From Mantamonas sphyraenae (lineage: Eukaryota > CRuMs > Mantamonadidae), in contig JAPMXV010000055.1 of assembly GCA_026936335.1 (NCBI GenBank), positions 248,001 through 312,000 on the forward strand: 64,000 nucleotides of DNA, given 5' to 3'. A model generated the notes under the pieces. It saw nothing but the letters and a program-made list of their open reading frames with translations. It searched no databases and was not told the origin of the DNA. The stretch's first letter is position 1. The number at the start of each line of letters is the position of its first letter. Of this stretch, positions 32,443-44,635 are shown one piece after another. The position numbers were made by a program, and so were the translations under genes.

Positions 32443-35400
32443 ATGAGTCATCGTGTCAAGAAACAAGGCTCTGCGCGCAAGTCGTTGGGCAAAGGCGGAC
32501 TCGCGTCGCCGTCTTCCAAGAGCAGCTTGGTGCGTCTGTGCGCAGGAGGCGGATTTCCTCGGGCGTTTTTGGCGCCAAGGCACACGGAGCTGACACGCGC
32601 CTCTCCACACGCACACGTTTGCAGATCCGTCTGGAGAGAGTGATTGGCAACACCGTGAGCAGTGGCAACATGCTTGCCATTCACCCAGGTACGGGCGAAT
32701 TGGCCTACCCGGCCGGTTGCACTGTGGTCATTTTCCATCCCAAGAAGAACAAGCAGACGCGCTTCTTGCGCCTGCGGAATGCCATCAGCTGCCTTGCATT
32801 TTCGGCAGATGGCAAGAAACTAGCTGTGGGCGAGGTGAGTGCTGTGTGTGTGTTGCTGCGTCGTGTGGGTCGCAGTGTTTTTGACAGCCGCGTAGAGATG
32901 CAAAGCGCAAAGAGCGCGCTCGGTTGGCTGACACACTCCCCGTCACGTGCGTGCGTGCACGACCTGTGCGGTGTGCGACTGACCTGCACACACGGCTTCC
33001 TGCAATGCCCTGTGCATCTGCTTCCAGAACGCCCCAAAGGCGTCCATCCGTGTGTACAACACAGACACATGGAAGGTGGAGCAGACACTGGAACGGCATC
33101 GGTTCGGCGTTTCCTGCCTTGCCTTTTCGCCCAACGGCAAACTGCTGGTCAGTGTGGGTGTGCAGCATGACGGCTTCTTGTATGTGTGGAGCCTGCGCAA
33201 CGGCTCCATGGTGGCATGCAACAAGATTGCCACGCGCGTGCACTCGGTGGCCTACAACGAAGGCGGCTCCTTCTTTGTCACCTCGGGCTACCGTCACGTC
33301 AAGTTTTGGGCATTGGACGAGCGTGGCAATGTGCCCAAGTCCTCCAAGGTGTTCTCTGCCGATAGCAACGCTGTGTTGTTGGAGGGCAAGAGCGCCATTC
33401 TCGGCAACTACCGCGACAACACGTTTGTGCAGGTGGCCTGCGGAGTGGGTGAGTGTGCAGACGCCACGTTTGCCATCACCTCCCAGGGACTCCTGTGCTC
33501 CTTTGGTTCCAATCGCTACATGGAAAAGTGGGTCAACTTGAAGGTGGGGCGTGCGTTTTCCTTCTTTGTCACCGCCGACAAGGTGTGCTGCGCCTGTGCG
33601 GACGGCGTCACGCGTGTGTTCCAACCAGACACCCTCAAGTACTTGGCCACACTGCCGCGTCCGCCTCCGCTCGGCATGGACGTGCCCGAGGCGTCGGCAC
33701 TGATTGCCAACGGGGGCAAGAGCGGCGCCTCGAAGGAGGAGAAGGCCAAATTCCGCTACGCCGACGGCATTGCCTGTGTCGTCGAGCCGGCCACCAACAA
33801 GATCACAGTGGTGTACTCGGACCGCTCGCTGTTTGTGTGGGATTACCAGAAGCCGAAAAAGGTGGGCAAATGGCGCTCGCTCAGCGCCCACAGCGCATGC
33901 ATCTGGGACCTGCAGATGCTGCCCAGTGGTGCCGTCGACCAAGAGCTGTATCCGGAGGGCACGTTTGTCACCTGCTCCTCGGACAACACTGTTCGTTTCT
34001 GGAACTGGATCCGCCTGCGTCGAACGAGAGCTCATCGTCATCGTCGTCGACGGCGTCGTCCAAATCCACCAAGAACCTCCTGGACAAGAGTCTTTTGCGC
34101 ATGCTGTACCTGGGAGACGAAGAGTACACGGCGATGAGGGCACCTGCGGAGAACGAAGGGGTTGGAGCTGTGGCACAGCAGAACAGCAAGTCTGGCATTC
34201 GATGCGTGTGTGTGTCGCCGGACGGCAGTGATATCGCCATTGGCGACCGTGTGGGCAACCTGCGCGTGCACAGTCTGGACTCGATGAAGCAAGTGGGCTA
34301 CCACGAGGCGCACGAGTTTGAAATCCTCACCATGGACTACAGCATGCCGTTGGGCAGCGACCGGCCGCTGCTGGCGACAGCGTCGCGCGACGAATTCATC
34401 CACGTGTTTGATGCCAGCGACGGCTACAAACCGCTGGAGTCGCTGCAAGATCACCGCAAGTCGATTACGGCGGTGAAGTTTGCGGTGAACGGGACGAAGC
34501 TGATCAGTTGCGGGGCGGACAAGAACATTGTGTTCCGCACAGTGGCGCAGGAGCAGGATGAGGAGGATTCGGCAGAGACGGTGCTGCGTGTGGAGACGTA
34601 CCACACGTGTACGGTGCCATACGGCACGCTGTACGACATGGACGTGGACGTGACCAACAAGTATGTGGTGACAGCGGGCCAGGACAAGCGGCTGAACATC
34701 CACAACATTCGCACGGGCAAATCGTCCAAAACATACCAGGATGCGAACGCCGGGGATACCATCAAGGTGCGCCTGGATCCCTCGGGCATGTACGCGGCCA
34801 CGAGTTCGTCGGACAAGAAGATTCGCCTGTATGACTTTTTCTCGGGCGAGCGCATTGCCGTGTGTGGCGGCCACAGTGAACTGGTGACGAATGTGCAGTT
34901 TACTCCCGACTGCAAGCGGCTCATCTCTGTGTCCGGCGACGGATGCATTTTCACGTGGCACATCCACGAATCGCTGACGCGAGCGATGCAGGAACGCAAG
35001 GAAGAGCTGATTTCGGCAGCGTTGTTTGTGGCTACGACGCCAACAGCCAAGGCAGGCGTGCCGCAGAGTGCGTTTGACCGCATCCTGCCGCGCATGACAC
35101 CCGAAGACGCAAACGAGGCGTCGGCGGCGGGTGGTGGCAACGAGAGCGCGAGCGACCTGCGCAAGGACTTGTTTGGTGCAGGTGATGCCAAGAAGGAGGA
35201 CAAGGAGGCCGGCGGCAGCGGCAGCGGCGAGGAGGGTGCCCTTCGTGCAAAGTGGTCGGACAACGTGCCGGAGATGTCTGTGGAGCTGTCGATGGAAGTG
35301 GAGGCCGACAACCTGGACCAGCGAGAGCGCGCAGGCGGTCTGCTGAACAGTCTGCTGAAGTTCCCGCAAAGCAATCTGCCACGATGGGCCAAGATCGACA

Positions 35401-36490
35401 CGGAGCTGGACACAAGCAACATTGTGTTGTTGGACGATGGAGACGAAGACAACTCCGGAGGCGGGGGCGCAGGGGAAGGCGACGAGGAGAGTGACGGGGC
35501 CATCTCAGCGCGTGGCAAGTGGGCCAAGAACCCGGCGCGTGCGTTCTCGCTGTTTTCGGACGTGGACGAGGACAACCAGCTGATTGTGAACCTGGAGGAA
35601 GAGGAGAAGCGGCGATTGACCGCAGAGCCGGAAACGCTGCGCAAACAGCTCGCAAATGCGTCGCGTGTGGAGGGCAAGGGCAAAGAGAAGGGTGAGCCAA
35701 AGAAGGACGGTGGTGGTCAGGCGGGCGACGAGGATGGATCGGATACGGCACGCTCGTTGACGTCATCTGTGGCAAAGCCAAACCTTGCGCGCAAGAGCAT
35801 CATGCATCTGGACCTGATGGACGACGACAGCGAGGGGGACGAGGAAGAGGATGGGAAGGGTGGGCAGAAGAAGAAGAACAAGGAGGAGGACGCAGGGGCA
35901 AAGGCACAGACGCCAAAGAACCAACGTGTGGTGATCCCAGAGCTGAACCTTCACGGAGAGGACGAGGATGAAGAGGGAAGCAGCGGAAAGAGCAAGAGCC
36001 AAGTGCCATCGCCTGCGTTTGGACGAGGGGACTCGAGCAGTCTGATTTCTGTGGACACGGCACGCAGCAACGCCGACGAGATGGCCAGCACGATTGAAGC
36101 TGAACAAGACGACGTGCAAATGTTGATGTCGGACGACGAGGAGGACAAGGAGAGTAGCAAGGGAAAGGGAAAGGGCAAGGACAAGGGCGCAGAGGGCGGG
36201 AGCCACGCTGGGGCGATGTTGGTGGACGATGCGGAGGATGACGACGATGATGATGAAGAGGAGGACACAGAGCCGGCTGTGTCTCAGTCGGAAGACGACG
36301 ACGAGACGACAGAGGAGGACGAAATCGTGTACATGGAAGCAACTCCCGAGGACGACGACGCTGGCAAAAGCCCCAACAAGGAGAGCAAGGATGGAGAAAG
36401 CAACAGCAAGGGAGCCGGAAAGGACAGTAGCAGTGGCAATGGCAGTGTGGAAGCGAATGACAAGGACAGCGAGAACACCGGCGGCGAAGG

Positions 36491-36543
<53 letters not shown>

Positions 36544-37874
36544 GCGAGGGTGGTGTGAGCAAGGAGGAGAACAAGGGCTTCGAGGTCACCCAAAAAGACC
36601 CGAAACAGAGTGCTATGGAGGCGGAAGAAGTGTCCGAGGTGTCTGAAGTGCCAGAGGAATCTGTGGACGAGCCGCAGTGGACGGAGAAACCCGACTTTTT
36701 GACGAGCGCGTACGAATCCCTGGCCGACGCAGAGGCTGAGGACAACACAAGTGTGCGTGCGAGCATTTCGTCATTCATCAAACGCAAGCCACAGGCCAGC
36801 CCGTCGCAGGCCAGCAAGGCCATCGCAGCTGGCGAGGGAGTTCCAGAAGCCGACGAATCCAACACGGCGACAGAGGCCGGGAAGGACAAAGAAGGCACAG
36901 AGAAGACGAGCGGTGTGAGCCCCGCGCAGCAGCCGAAAGTGCGTGAAGGTCGCAGCAAGTGGAGCATGCGAAGCAAGCGGTCGAGCGAGCAAGAGGATGC
37001 CAAACGCAAGAAGCGGCAGGAGCAACTGGCAGCGGAGGTGGCCAAGACGCGTGAACGACTGAACCGACTGGGGATGTCGATCATGGGCAGGCGTCGCAAC
37101 AAAGCCAGTGGCAGCGTGAGCACACCCACGGCCAAAGCCAGCGAAAGCCCCGTGGCAAGTCCCGTGGCCGCCAAGACGCCGTCCGATGCAGGAAAACCGC
37201 AGGAGAAGACACCAACGGGTGAGAAGACACCTGGAAAGACACCTGGGAAGAAGACACCCGGGAAGACACCTGGGAAGACACCGGCAGAGGACAAAGACGG
37301 GGCGACGCCCGTGCGGTCGGTGTCTCCAAACACGTCGATTGACACTGAGGATGAGGTGGAAATCACCATTCTGGGGGAAAGCATGCAGGTGTCGCGCACC
37401 GCGTTGGTGGAGATTGAGAAACCCGATGTGAGTCAGCTGCCGGAAGACTCTGCAATCAAAAAGGCCCTGGAGGCCAAGGAGAAGCAGGAGGCAGGAGGAA
37501 ACCAAGGTGAAAAGGAGGAAGGAGCGCAGAAATCTGACTTGGAGGAGACCAAGACGTCGTCAACGCCGCCAAAGCAGGGAGGTGCGAATGTGGCAGCAAC
37601 GCCGGGAAAGGGCGATCCGCTGAACACGACAAACCCATTCGACATGTCGGACCTGGAGGCACACGTGCAACAGCTGAAGAGTATGTTTGACGCCACCATG
37701 ACTCTGTTTGACAATGCACCGCAAAGCGACATGCGTGTGCAGCAACTGCGCGAGGAGACACAGGCTCACCTCAGCAAGGGCATGCAACTGAACGACAGCA
37801 CCCAGAGTGATTTGCTGGAAAAGTATTCCGACATGTTGGTGGCCATGGTGGGAGCCAAAATGCAGACCATGTGA
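32443..37874 (+). CDS. WDR62: WDR62/MAPKBP1-family WD40 scaffold
   Basis: Exons 32443-32529, 32625-32834 and 33028-37874; ~1,714 aa. The family opening LERVIGN-(x)n-GELAYPAGCTVVIFHPKKNKQ is present, then two WD40 propellers running to about position 35000: LAFSPNGK, TVGNRHV-like SGYRHVKFWAL, TCSSDNTVRFWN, IAIGDRVGNLRVHSL, ISCGADKNIVFR, TSSSDKKIRLYDFFSGERI, SVSGDGCIFTWHI. The second half is acidic and disordered with a 17-codon AGC run, repeated KTPGKTPG motifs (37200-37290), and a final helix (LLEKYSDMLVAMVGAK) matching the family's C-terminal dimerisation helix. WDR62 organises spindle poles and centrosomes and binds JNK-pathway kinases. One base is missing at ~34005-34012: inserting a T restores FWNLDPPASNESS, which matches the family at the same place. 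Confidence 0.93.
36491..36542. repeat. AGC repeat encoding poly-Ser in WDR62
   Basis: About seventeen uninterrupted AGC units inside the acidic linker of the WDR62-like protein, prone to length polymorphism. Confidence 0.92.
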
Positions 37875-37892
37875 GCAGAGCGTCGTGGTCTT

Positions 37893-40800
37893 TCATTTCT
37901 TCAGGGTGTCAATGTCGTCCTGCAGCCGCGACACAGCCTCAATGGAAGCGTACTTGCGGTCGAGTTCACGTTGAATAGCCTCGAGCTCCGTATGGACATG
38001 TTGCACCTTGTCCACATGTGTTTGGAGCTGCTGCTTGTGGTCGCCGAGATCTTTCTCGAGGGCACGAATATCCTGCTGGGACTGGGTCGAAATGGTCTTG
38101 ATCTGAGCATCCAGCGCCTGCACAACGCGCTCTTGATCCTGTGCGCGTTTGCTTGTGTCTTTCATGAGGGTATCCAGCTCGTCCTGCAGCCTTCCTACGT
38201 TTTGGTCCAGTTTGTTGCGATGTGCATCGTGCTTGGCGACTGCCCCTTGCAGTTTGTCCAAAGCGTCCTGCACATTCTGGATGTGCTGCTCGACACGTTG
38301 TTGCACCGACGAAATGGCGTGCTGGGTCTCCTGCGTCTCGGACGCTGAGGCTGCGGTGACCCTTGTTGGAAGCCACCTGCTCGGCAAGGGTGTCCACCTG
38401 TCCCTGCACAACATGTGTGTCCTTTCTCAACTCCGTCACGTGGCTGGACAGGGATCCCAACTGTGTGCGCATTCCCTCCATGGCCGCCTCCATGTCCTGC
38501 TGCACATCGCCAATTCTGTGTCCACCCTCTTCTGCTCGGCCGACGATGCCTGTGCACTGTCGTGCTGCATGTTCTCCACAATCTGGTTGACGCGCTTGTG
38601 TGCCTGATGCACCTCATCCAAACTGGTTTGCAAGGCATCCAGCTTTGCGCGAAGATCGCGTTGGCCATTTGTCATGTCAGCTCGCAGGGCCATCAGCTGG
38701 CCCTCGTCGCCTGCTGCTGCGTCGTTGGCGCCTTTGTTCGCAACGAGCTGCTCCAACGCCAGCACACGTGCGTCGTGTGCATCTTTGGCGTTGTCCAAGG
38801 CGTCGAGCCGCTCCTTGGTCGCAGCAAGGTCTCCCTTGATGGCAAAAGCCATGGTGAGTGCGTCCGATGCTTGCCCCTGTGTCTGATCCAGGGTCATCTC
38901 CATGTCACTCTTCTGGCCGTTCCTCCTGCTTGCTTCGAGTTCGTTCAACCTGGCTTCCATCTCTTCGCCGCGCTTCTGCAGCCTTTGTACACGTGTCATT
39001 GTCTGTGCCTCGCCCTCAATGATTCGGGTTTCCAGTGTCTCCATGGCCTTGCGTGCCTGTGCGTCACCTTCGCGTGGCTGAAGCAACTTGGAGGTGGCAT
39101 TCTTCATCTGGCTCTCCAGCGTGTCCAGCTGTTTGCTGTGTGTCTGTGTCACCTCCTGTAGCTTTGTGACGGCACCAGCCTGACTTTCGCTGGTCCTGGT
39201 CACACTGTCGACCTTTGCAGTGAGCTGTTCCTGCCGCTCGTTGAGTTCGCGCACACGCTTGACCAGCGTTGCGTTGCGTGACTCGTTGTCCTCACGCAGC
39301 TTCTCCATGCCCGACCTCCTCTCGTCTGTTCGTGTTCCACGTGCTCTTGCACACTTTGTACACGCTGGATGAGCGTCTGCACCCTGCGTTCCACCTGATC
39401 CATCGCCGTCTTTTGTCCAGCTGCATCCTCGTTGCGCATGTAGGCTTGCAGCGTGTGTTCCAATGTCCGTGTGCGCACGTACTGTTCTTCCAACCCTCGC
39501 AGTGCCCCTTCGTGCTCCTCTCGGTCCACCTTGTTGCTTTCCAACTGCTGGATGGCATCCTGCAGCATGTTGTGCTGCCTTCGCACCTCGGCCAGTTGGC
39601 TGCGCACAGACTGTGCCCCTCCTGCTCCCCCCACACTGCTGGGTGAGCCCACCACTGCCACGTTGTTTCCATCCTGGTCGTTGCTATCGTCGTCCGTGTC
39701 GTCAAAATCATCGGTGCCAGCAAAGTAGCCCCCACGGGATGCCATGGGTGAGCTGCCCACCCCGCCCATGACCTCCTTGGACACACGTGTCACCTTACGG
39801 AGGAGGCTGGCCAGGTCGGTGTCGTGTTTGGCGACACTGGTCTGCATGGCTCGCACAATGTCTTGCGTCTCGTCGGCGTCCTTGCGCACACTGGTCTGTA
39901 GATTGGCGAATCGGTCCGCCAGGGCCTCCAGTTCGCTTTTGGCCGCTTTGGCTTCGATGTCATTGACACGGTTGTCCACAAACGATTGCAAACTTGTGCA
40001 CTGGCGTTGCACAGCGTTGACTGCCACCTTTGCGTCAGCAGCTGCCTTTTCCACGCGTGACTGTCCCTCGTTGCAAGCGTCAATTTCCCCCTGCAGTGTC
40101 TTGCGTGTGGTTTCCAGGCGTGTTTGCATGCTGTTGCGCAGTTCGTCGCTCCAGGTGTCCATCCTGTTTTCCCACTGCTTGTTTGCACGTGCCATGCGCT
40201 CTTCTGCGTCGTCATCCATGCTTGCACGCAGTTGGGTCAGCTTGGTGTCCACCATGGCGGCACATCTGCCTGCAATCTTGCGATCCTGCTCCGCCACCAT
40301 GTCCACCACGGCCTCACGCAGATTCTCCTGCTCCGCCGCCGTGCTGCTCTTGAAGCTGGCCATTTCCTGTTGCAGAGCTGCCGATGAAGTGTCCACCATG
40401 CGTTTGACGCGTTCCTTGTGTTCATCCATGCGCCGTGGCAGGCCCGTGTTGAGCTCGTGCGACAACGCATCCACACTGCGACTCAGTTCCAGTACGTCCT
40501 TTTGTGTGCGTTCCACAGCCTGTTGCCTCAACGTGCCTGCCGCTTGCATGTCACTCATCTGGTTTTGTAGCACTGCCACCTCGCTACTGTGTCTCGTTTG
40601 TGCCTGGTCAATCAGCGCGTTGCTCTTCACCTGCCGCGCCACACTCGTTTCCACCTCGCTCACACGCGTCTCCACTCGTTCCTGTGCGTCTTGCAATCGT
40701 TCCAGTGCACTCGTGTGCTTGTGTGCCCTGCTTTCCTGCTCCCGTGCTCGTTCCTCCAACCCTCGCACGTCCTCGGGCAGATCTGCCAGGCGAGCCAGTG

Positions 40801-42081
40801 CCGATGCCACACGTGCATTGGTGTCCTCCTGCGACGCCTGGCTGCTGACCAGACGGTCGGTGTCGTGTCGCAGTTGGTCCTGCACCAGGCTGTGTTGGTT
40901 CAGGGTGGTGGACACCTCTGCATACTGTGTGCTCATCTGCACGAGTTCGTGGCCCACCTCACGCATCACGTCTGCTTTGATGTTGACGTTGAACTGTTCC
41001 ATCATTTCGCCGTGGACAGCCTTGAATCGACGTGCCACGTCCTCCTTCACCTTGGCCTTGACACGCGTGCGAAACTCGTGCACCAGTTTGTCGTTGGCAG
41101 TGGCCATTTCAATGGCCTGCGTTGCACTCGATTGCAACTCCTGCACCAGTTGTGTCTGCCGTTCAAACTTGGCCATGAGAAGGTTCAGCTTGCTCTGCAG
41201 CTCCGCACGCACTTCGCGCTCCAACACCAGCTGGTTCTGCATCTCCCCCACCTCCGTCTGCACCTGCGAGTGGAATGTGCGCACCTGTTCATGCACCGTG
41301 TCCGTTTCCAAAGCCAACGTTTTGTCCACGCGTGTTTCCAGTGTGGAAAACTCTGCCCGCAGCGCTTCCATCCGGCTCAGCTCCTCCTGCAGCCGCTGCT
41401 TCATGTCCGTCTGCTTCCCTTCCATGCCGTCCACGCTGTGGTGTGCGCGCAATGTGCACCGTGTATCCAAGTGCATGTGGGGTGGAGAGTGATCGAGTGA
41501 GGGAGTGAGAGTGCGGACGGTGTGTGTGTGTCAGTGGCACTGGCGTGGTTGCCAAACGCGGCCGAAGCAGGAAAGGAAACCAAGTTGTCAACGGACCGAT
41601 CCTTGACATAGCCGTGCAACTTGTTCATGTTGTCTGTCATACGCTCCTGATACGCAGCCGTCTCCAACTTGTGCTCTTTGAGCAACGAGCGCGAATTGTG
41701 TAGGTACGCACGCATCTGTTCACGCTGTGGAGGCGGGTGAGTGATTGTGAGCGGAACGAAATCGTCAGCGGCTTGTGCTTAGTTGCAGCCTACCTCGTCG
41801 TGAAAGGTGCGTTGATCCTCCGAGCCGACGGGAGGCAGGTCATCCAAGGAGAGGTTGTGGGCTGAGTGAGGCGACGAGGGATATTTGCTGCTGCTGCTGC
41901 TGCTGCTGCCGCCGCCACTGTGGCTGCTATTTCCGCTCGAGTACACCTGGCTGACATGGCTGCTGCTGCCGCCCATGCTCCTGCTCAGGGAACCCTCGCT
42001 GGAGGCCGCCGACGCCCGTTGCAGGTTTTGGTGTGTGTTGTTGATGATGGAACTCAGCTGGGATTCCCACGCCGAACTCAT
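37893..42081 (-). CDS. Long coiled-coil protein, family unknown, several frame breaks
   Basis: Exon 1 is 41794-42081 (ATG at 42081, MSSAWESQLSSIINN), exon 2 begins at 41724 (phase 0). A further intron of about 110-130 nt lies between ~41550 and ~41425; its exact ends are ambiguous because the obvious CACCACAG acceptor does not fit the phase. From 41430 to 37893 the protein is almost continuous coiled coil (~1,150 residues) rich in Gln, Glu, Arg and Ser with one acidic break (DDFDDTDDDSND, ~39690). The frame shifts at ~39300-39330, ~38500-38530 and ~38350-38380, each by one base with no intron signal, while heptad character continues in the new frame. Likely a filament or centrosomal structural protein. 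I do not recognise a family; poor conservation makes the joins less certain than in WDR62. Confidence 0.58.
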
Positions 42082-42123
42082 CGCTGCGTTTGTTCTGTTC
42101 TCCTTCGCGCACTCATTCATCAC

Positions 42124-44460
42124 TCACATCCTGCCCCACGCATGCGGACTGCCTCCACCCCGCTGCTGTTGCTGCTGTTGCTGGCCGCCCTGGCCGCCTT
42201 GCCCACCCTGCTGGGGAGAGGTGGTGTACATGGGCACCCCTTGCTGAGGGGCCATCATAACAAAGCCCTGGGGCGAGTACACACGCTGGCCCTGAGGCTG
42301 CTGAGGCACATACATACCCGGCCCAGGCTGCTTGTAGGCCATGGGGACTGGCCATCATCATGGGGTTGACATAAGCCATGCGCTGGAATTGCGATGTCAC
42401 ATACATCTCCTCGTCGCTGTACAGCTCCACAGGCTTCTGACCATACGGCCAGGTGCCATCGGGCGAGTATGTGGCGTCCACGTCCATGCCCTGGTCCTGG
42501 TAGTTGGCCATGCCCCGGCAGTACATCTGGCTCAACGACACCGAGCTCTCGGCATCAAGCGACCCTGAGCTACCCACACTCGACATGCTGTGCGTGCTGT
42601 TGCTGCTCGTCATGCCGCCACCTGTGCTGCTGCTGCTGCCGCTGGTATTGTTGTTGCCCGTGTTCATGCCGTTGCTGCTGACGCTGCTCGTGCTGGTCGT
42701 CCTGGCCAGTCCGTCGTCGCTCTTGACACTGCCGCCACCGTCGCTCTTGACGCTGCCTGCGTCACTGCTGCCACTCGAGGGAATCTTAAACTTGGGCTTC
42801 CACGCCGTGGCGTTGGGGTTCAGGTTGGAGATCTTCAACGAGCCTGAAAACAGGTTCAGGCTGGTGTCGCTGCCAATGAACCCCTTGGAGGGCACCCCGC
42901 CGCCCCCGCTCACCTGTGCCGCCTCCTTGGCAATGGCATCCTTGACCGACTGCTCCCCTTGCCGCTTCTTCTCCTTCGGATCCAGCAACCCGTCGGCCTC
43001 CATTTGTTTGCGCATGGCTGGTGGCAGATACTTGTCCTCGTCCGTGCCGGGACGGCCTTTGGTCACCACAGCGCCATACAACGCCTCTTCGTCGTAGTCC
43101 TGGCCCTGCAGCTGGCCGCGTTCCTCCATCATGTGCACGTTTGTCGTGTCCCTGTTGCCCATGATGTCACCTGCCAACGCCTCTGCCGCTGCCTGCATCT
43201 CCGGTGTGAACCTGCTCTTGTCGATCATTGTGGTGTACTTGTGCTCCTCAAAGATCGCCCTCTTGCCCGTCAGACGAAAGTTCGTTTCAAACTGGTCGTA
43301 CGTGCCCACCGATCCAGCCTCTCCGTCCTCCAATGCACTCGATTGCACTCCGCTGTCGTCCCACCTTTGCAGTTCCCGTTCGCGGTACTCCTGACCAGAG
43401 ATGTCTGTGTCCGTACGGAAGGCTGGGTGGGGAGGGGGAGGTGCGCAGGAAGCAGTGTGAGTTGTATGCCTGTGTGTGTCATTGTGGACGGGGCATTGGC
43501 CATGGGCTGTGTGGACGTTGGCGGTGCACACACGTGTATCCAAACAACACAACGTACTGTTCTTGTTGCGCGGGCGTGCGCCCAGATTGAGATCCTTGCC
43601 GCTGACACACAGGACATCCTTGCCCTGGATGACGAGGGTGTTGACGGGCTGTGATTCGCCCTCGCCCTCAGCAAGCACCTTGGTGGCCAGTTTGAGGACC
43701 AGCGACAGCTCGTTGTCTGTGTTGGCTGCGTGCAGCACGCCTTTGTACTGCGATCCATTCTTGACCGTCACCGTGACCGCCTTGCCCTGCACCATGCGCG
43801 CAGGCGAACGGAAACCCCATCCACAGGCATGGCATGGGACGCATATACCACACAGACATCGACGGGTGTATGTGCGGAGCGTGTCAGTTGCGTGGTAGAG
43901 GCCCGGGGGCGCAGAACGAGGTCGCAGGAAAAATGGGCCAGTGGGAGGGCCAATCACGAATTGTGCAAGGGGGCAAACGCGTTGGACGCCGCCAGGCGGT
44001 TTGGACAAAGGCCGCACATGCACACAAAGACGGGAAACGGGCAGGCATAACGTACGACCAGACTGAGGATGAGACGCAGGAGCTTGGCATGGAAGTAGCT
44101 GGTGGTGGCGTCCAGGGCCTTCAGGTAAGCCGCCGCTCCACCTGCGTTCTTTCCTCCGGCACCTCCCTGCTCGCCATTGGAGTTCGCAGAGGACACATTG
44201 CTATTGCCCTGACTCTGGCCCTGAGATTGCCCTCCTCCCTGCGGTCCAGCCTGCTGCTGCTGCTGCTGCGTGCGCTTGTTTCGTCGTTTGCCTCGGTTCG
44301 AGCTTCCGCGTCGTCGGCGTCCGCTCCCGCTGCCTTCCTCACCCGAGGATCCTCCTCCTCCTCCTCCTCCTCCTCCTCCTCCTCCTACGTTGCCACCGCC
44401 TGCGTTGCCGCTGTTGGGGCCGTTCTTGTTGCGTCGCCGTCCTCCGTTGGGGCCGTTCAT
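42124..44460 (-). CDS. ATXN2: Ataxin-2 (Pbp1) with Lsm, LsmAD and PAM2-like motif
   Basis: Exons 44056-44460, 43558-43786 and 42124-43422; ~643 aa. Exon 1 is Gly/Asn/Gln-rich and ends in LLRLILSLV, which joins GKAVTVTVKNGSQYKGVLHAA to complete the Lsm fold. The LsmAD domain follows: FRTDTDISGQEYRERELQRWDD, VGTYDQFETNF, NRDTTNVHMMEERGQLQGQDYDEEALYGAV. LNPNATAWKPKF at ~42790-42830 is a PAM2-like peptide with Trp where Phe is usual; PAM2 binds the MLLE domain of poly(A)-binding protein. The C-terminus is Pro/Gln/Met/Gly-rich. Ataxin-2 stabilises mRNAs and nucleates stress granules. One extra C in a CCCC run at ~42345 moves the frame; removing it gives the PMAYKQPGPGMYVPQQ tail ending at 42124. 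Head-to-head with the poly(A) polymerase. Confidence 0.9.
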
Positions 44461-44635
44461 CTCCGCGTTCGTGTGCACGGCGCAGCGCAGTCAGGAAGCG
44501 TGTGGGCAGGGGTGCAGGGACACAAGGAGAAACGTGGGTGAGTGAGGGGTTGGAGGGGTCCGAAGGGGTTGTGCTTCTGTGTGTGGATCAGATGCACTAA
44601 CCACCCACGACGTGGGAGGCAACTCTTTCTCGGGA
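44461..44635. promoter_or_regulatory. Divergent upstream region ataxin-2 / TENT4
   Basis: 175 nt separate the two ATGs. A GTGAGT at ~44539 could be the donor of a non-coding 5' exon of the plus-strand gene, but no in-frame upstream ATG supports a coding one. GC-rich with no TATA-like element. Confidence 0.35.

Noticed and set aside
37200-37290. KTPGKTPG repeat as a possible mobile element or CRISPR-like array
   Set aside because: It is an in-frame short amino-acid repeat within the WDR62 disordered region, without spacers.
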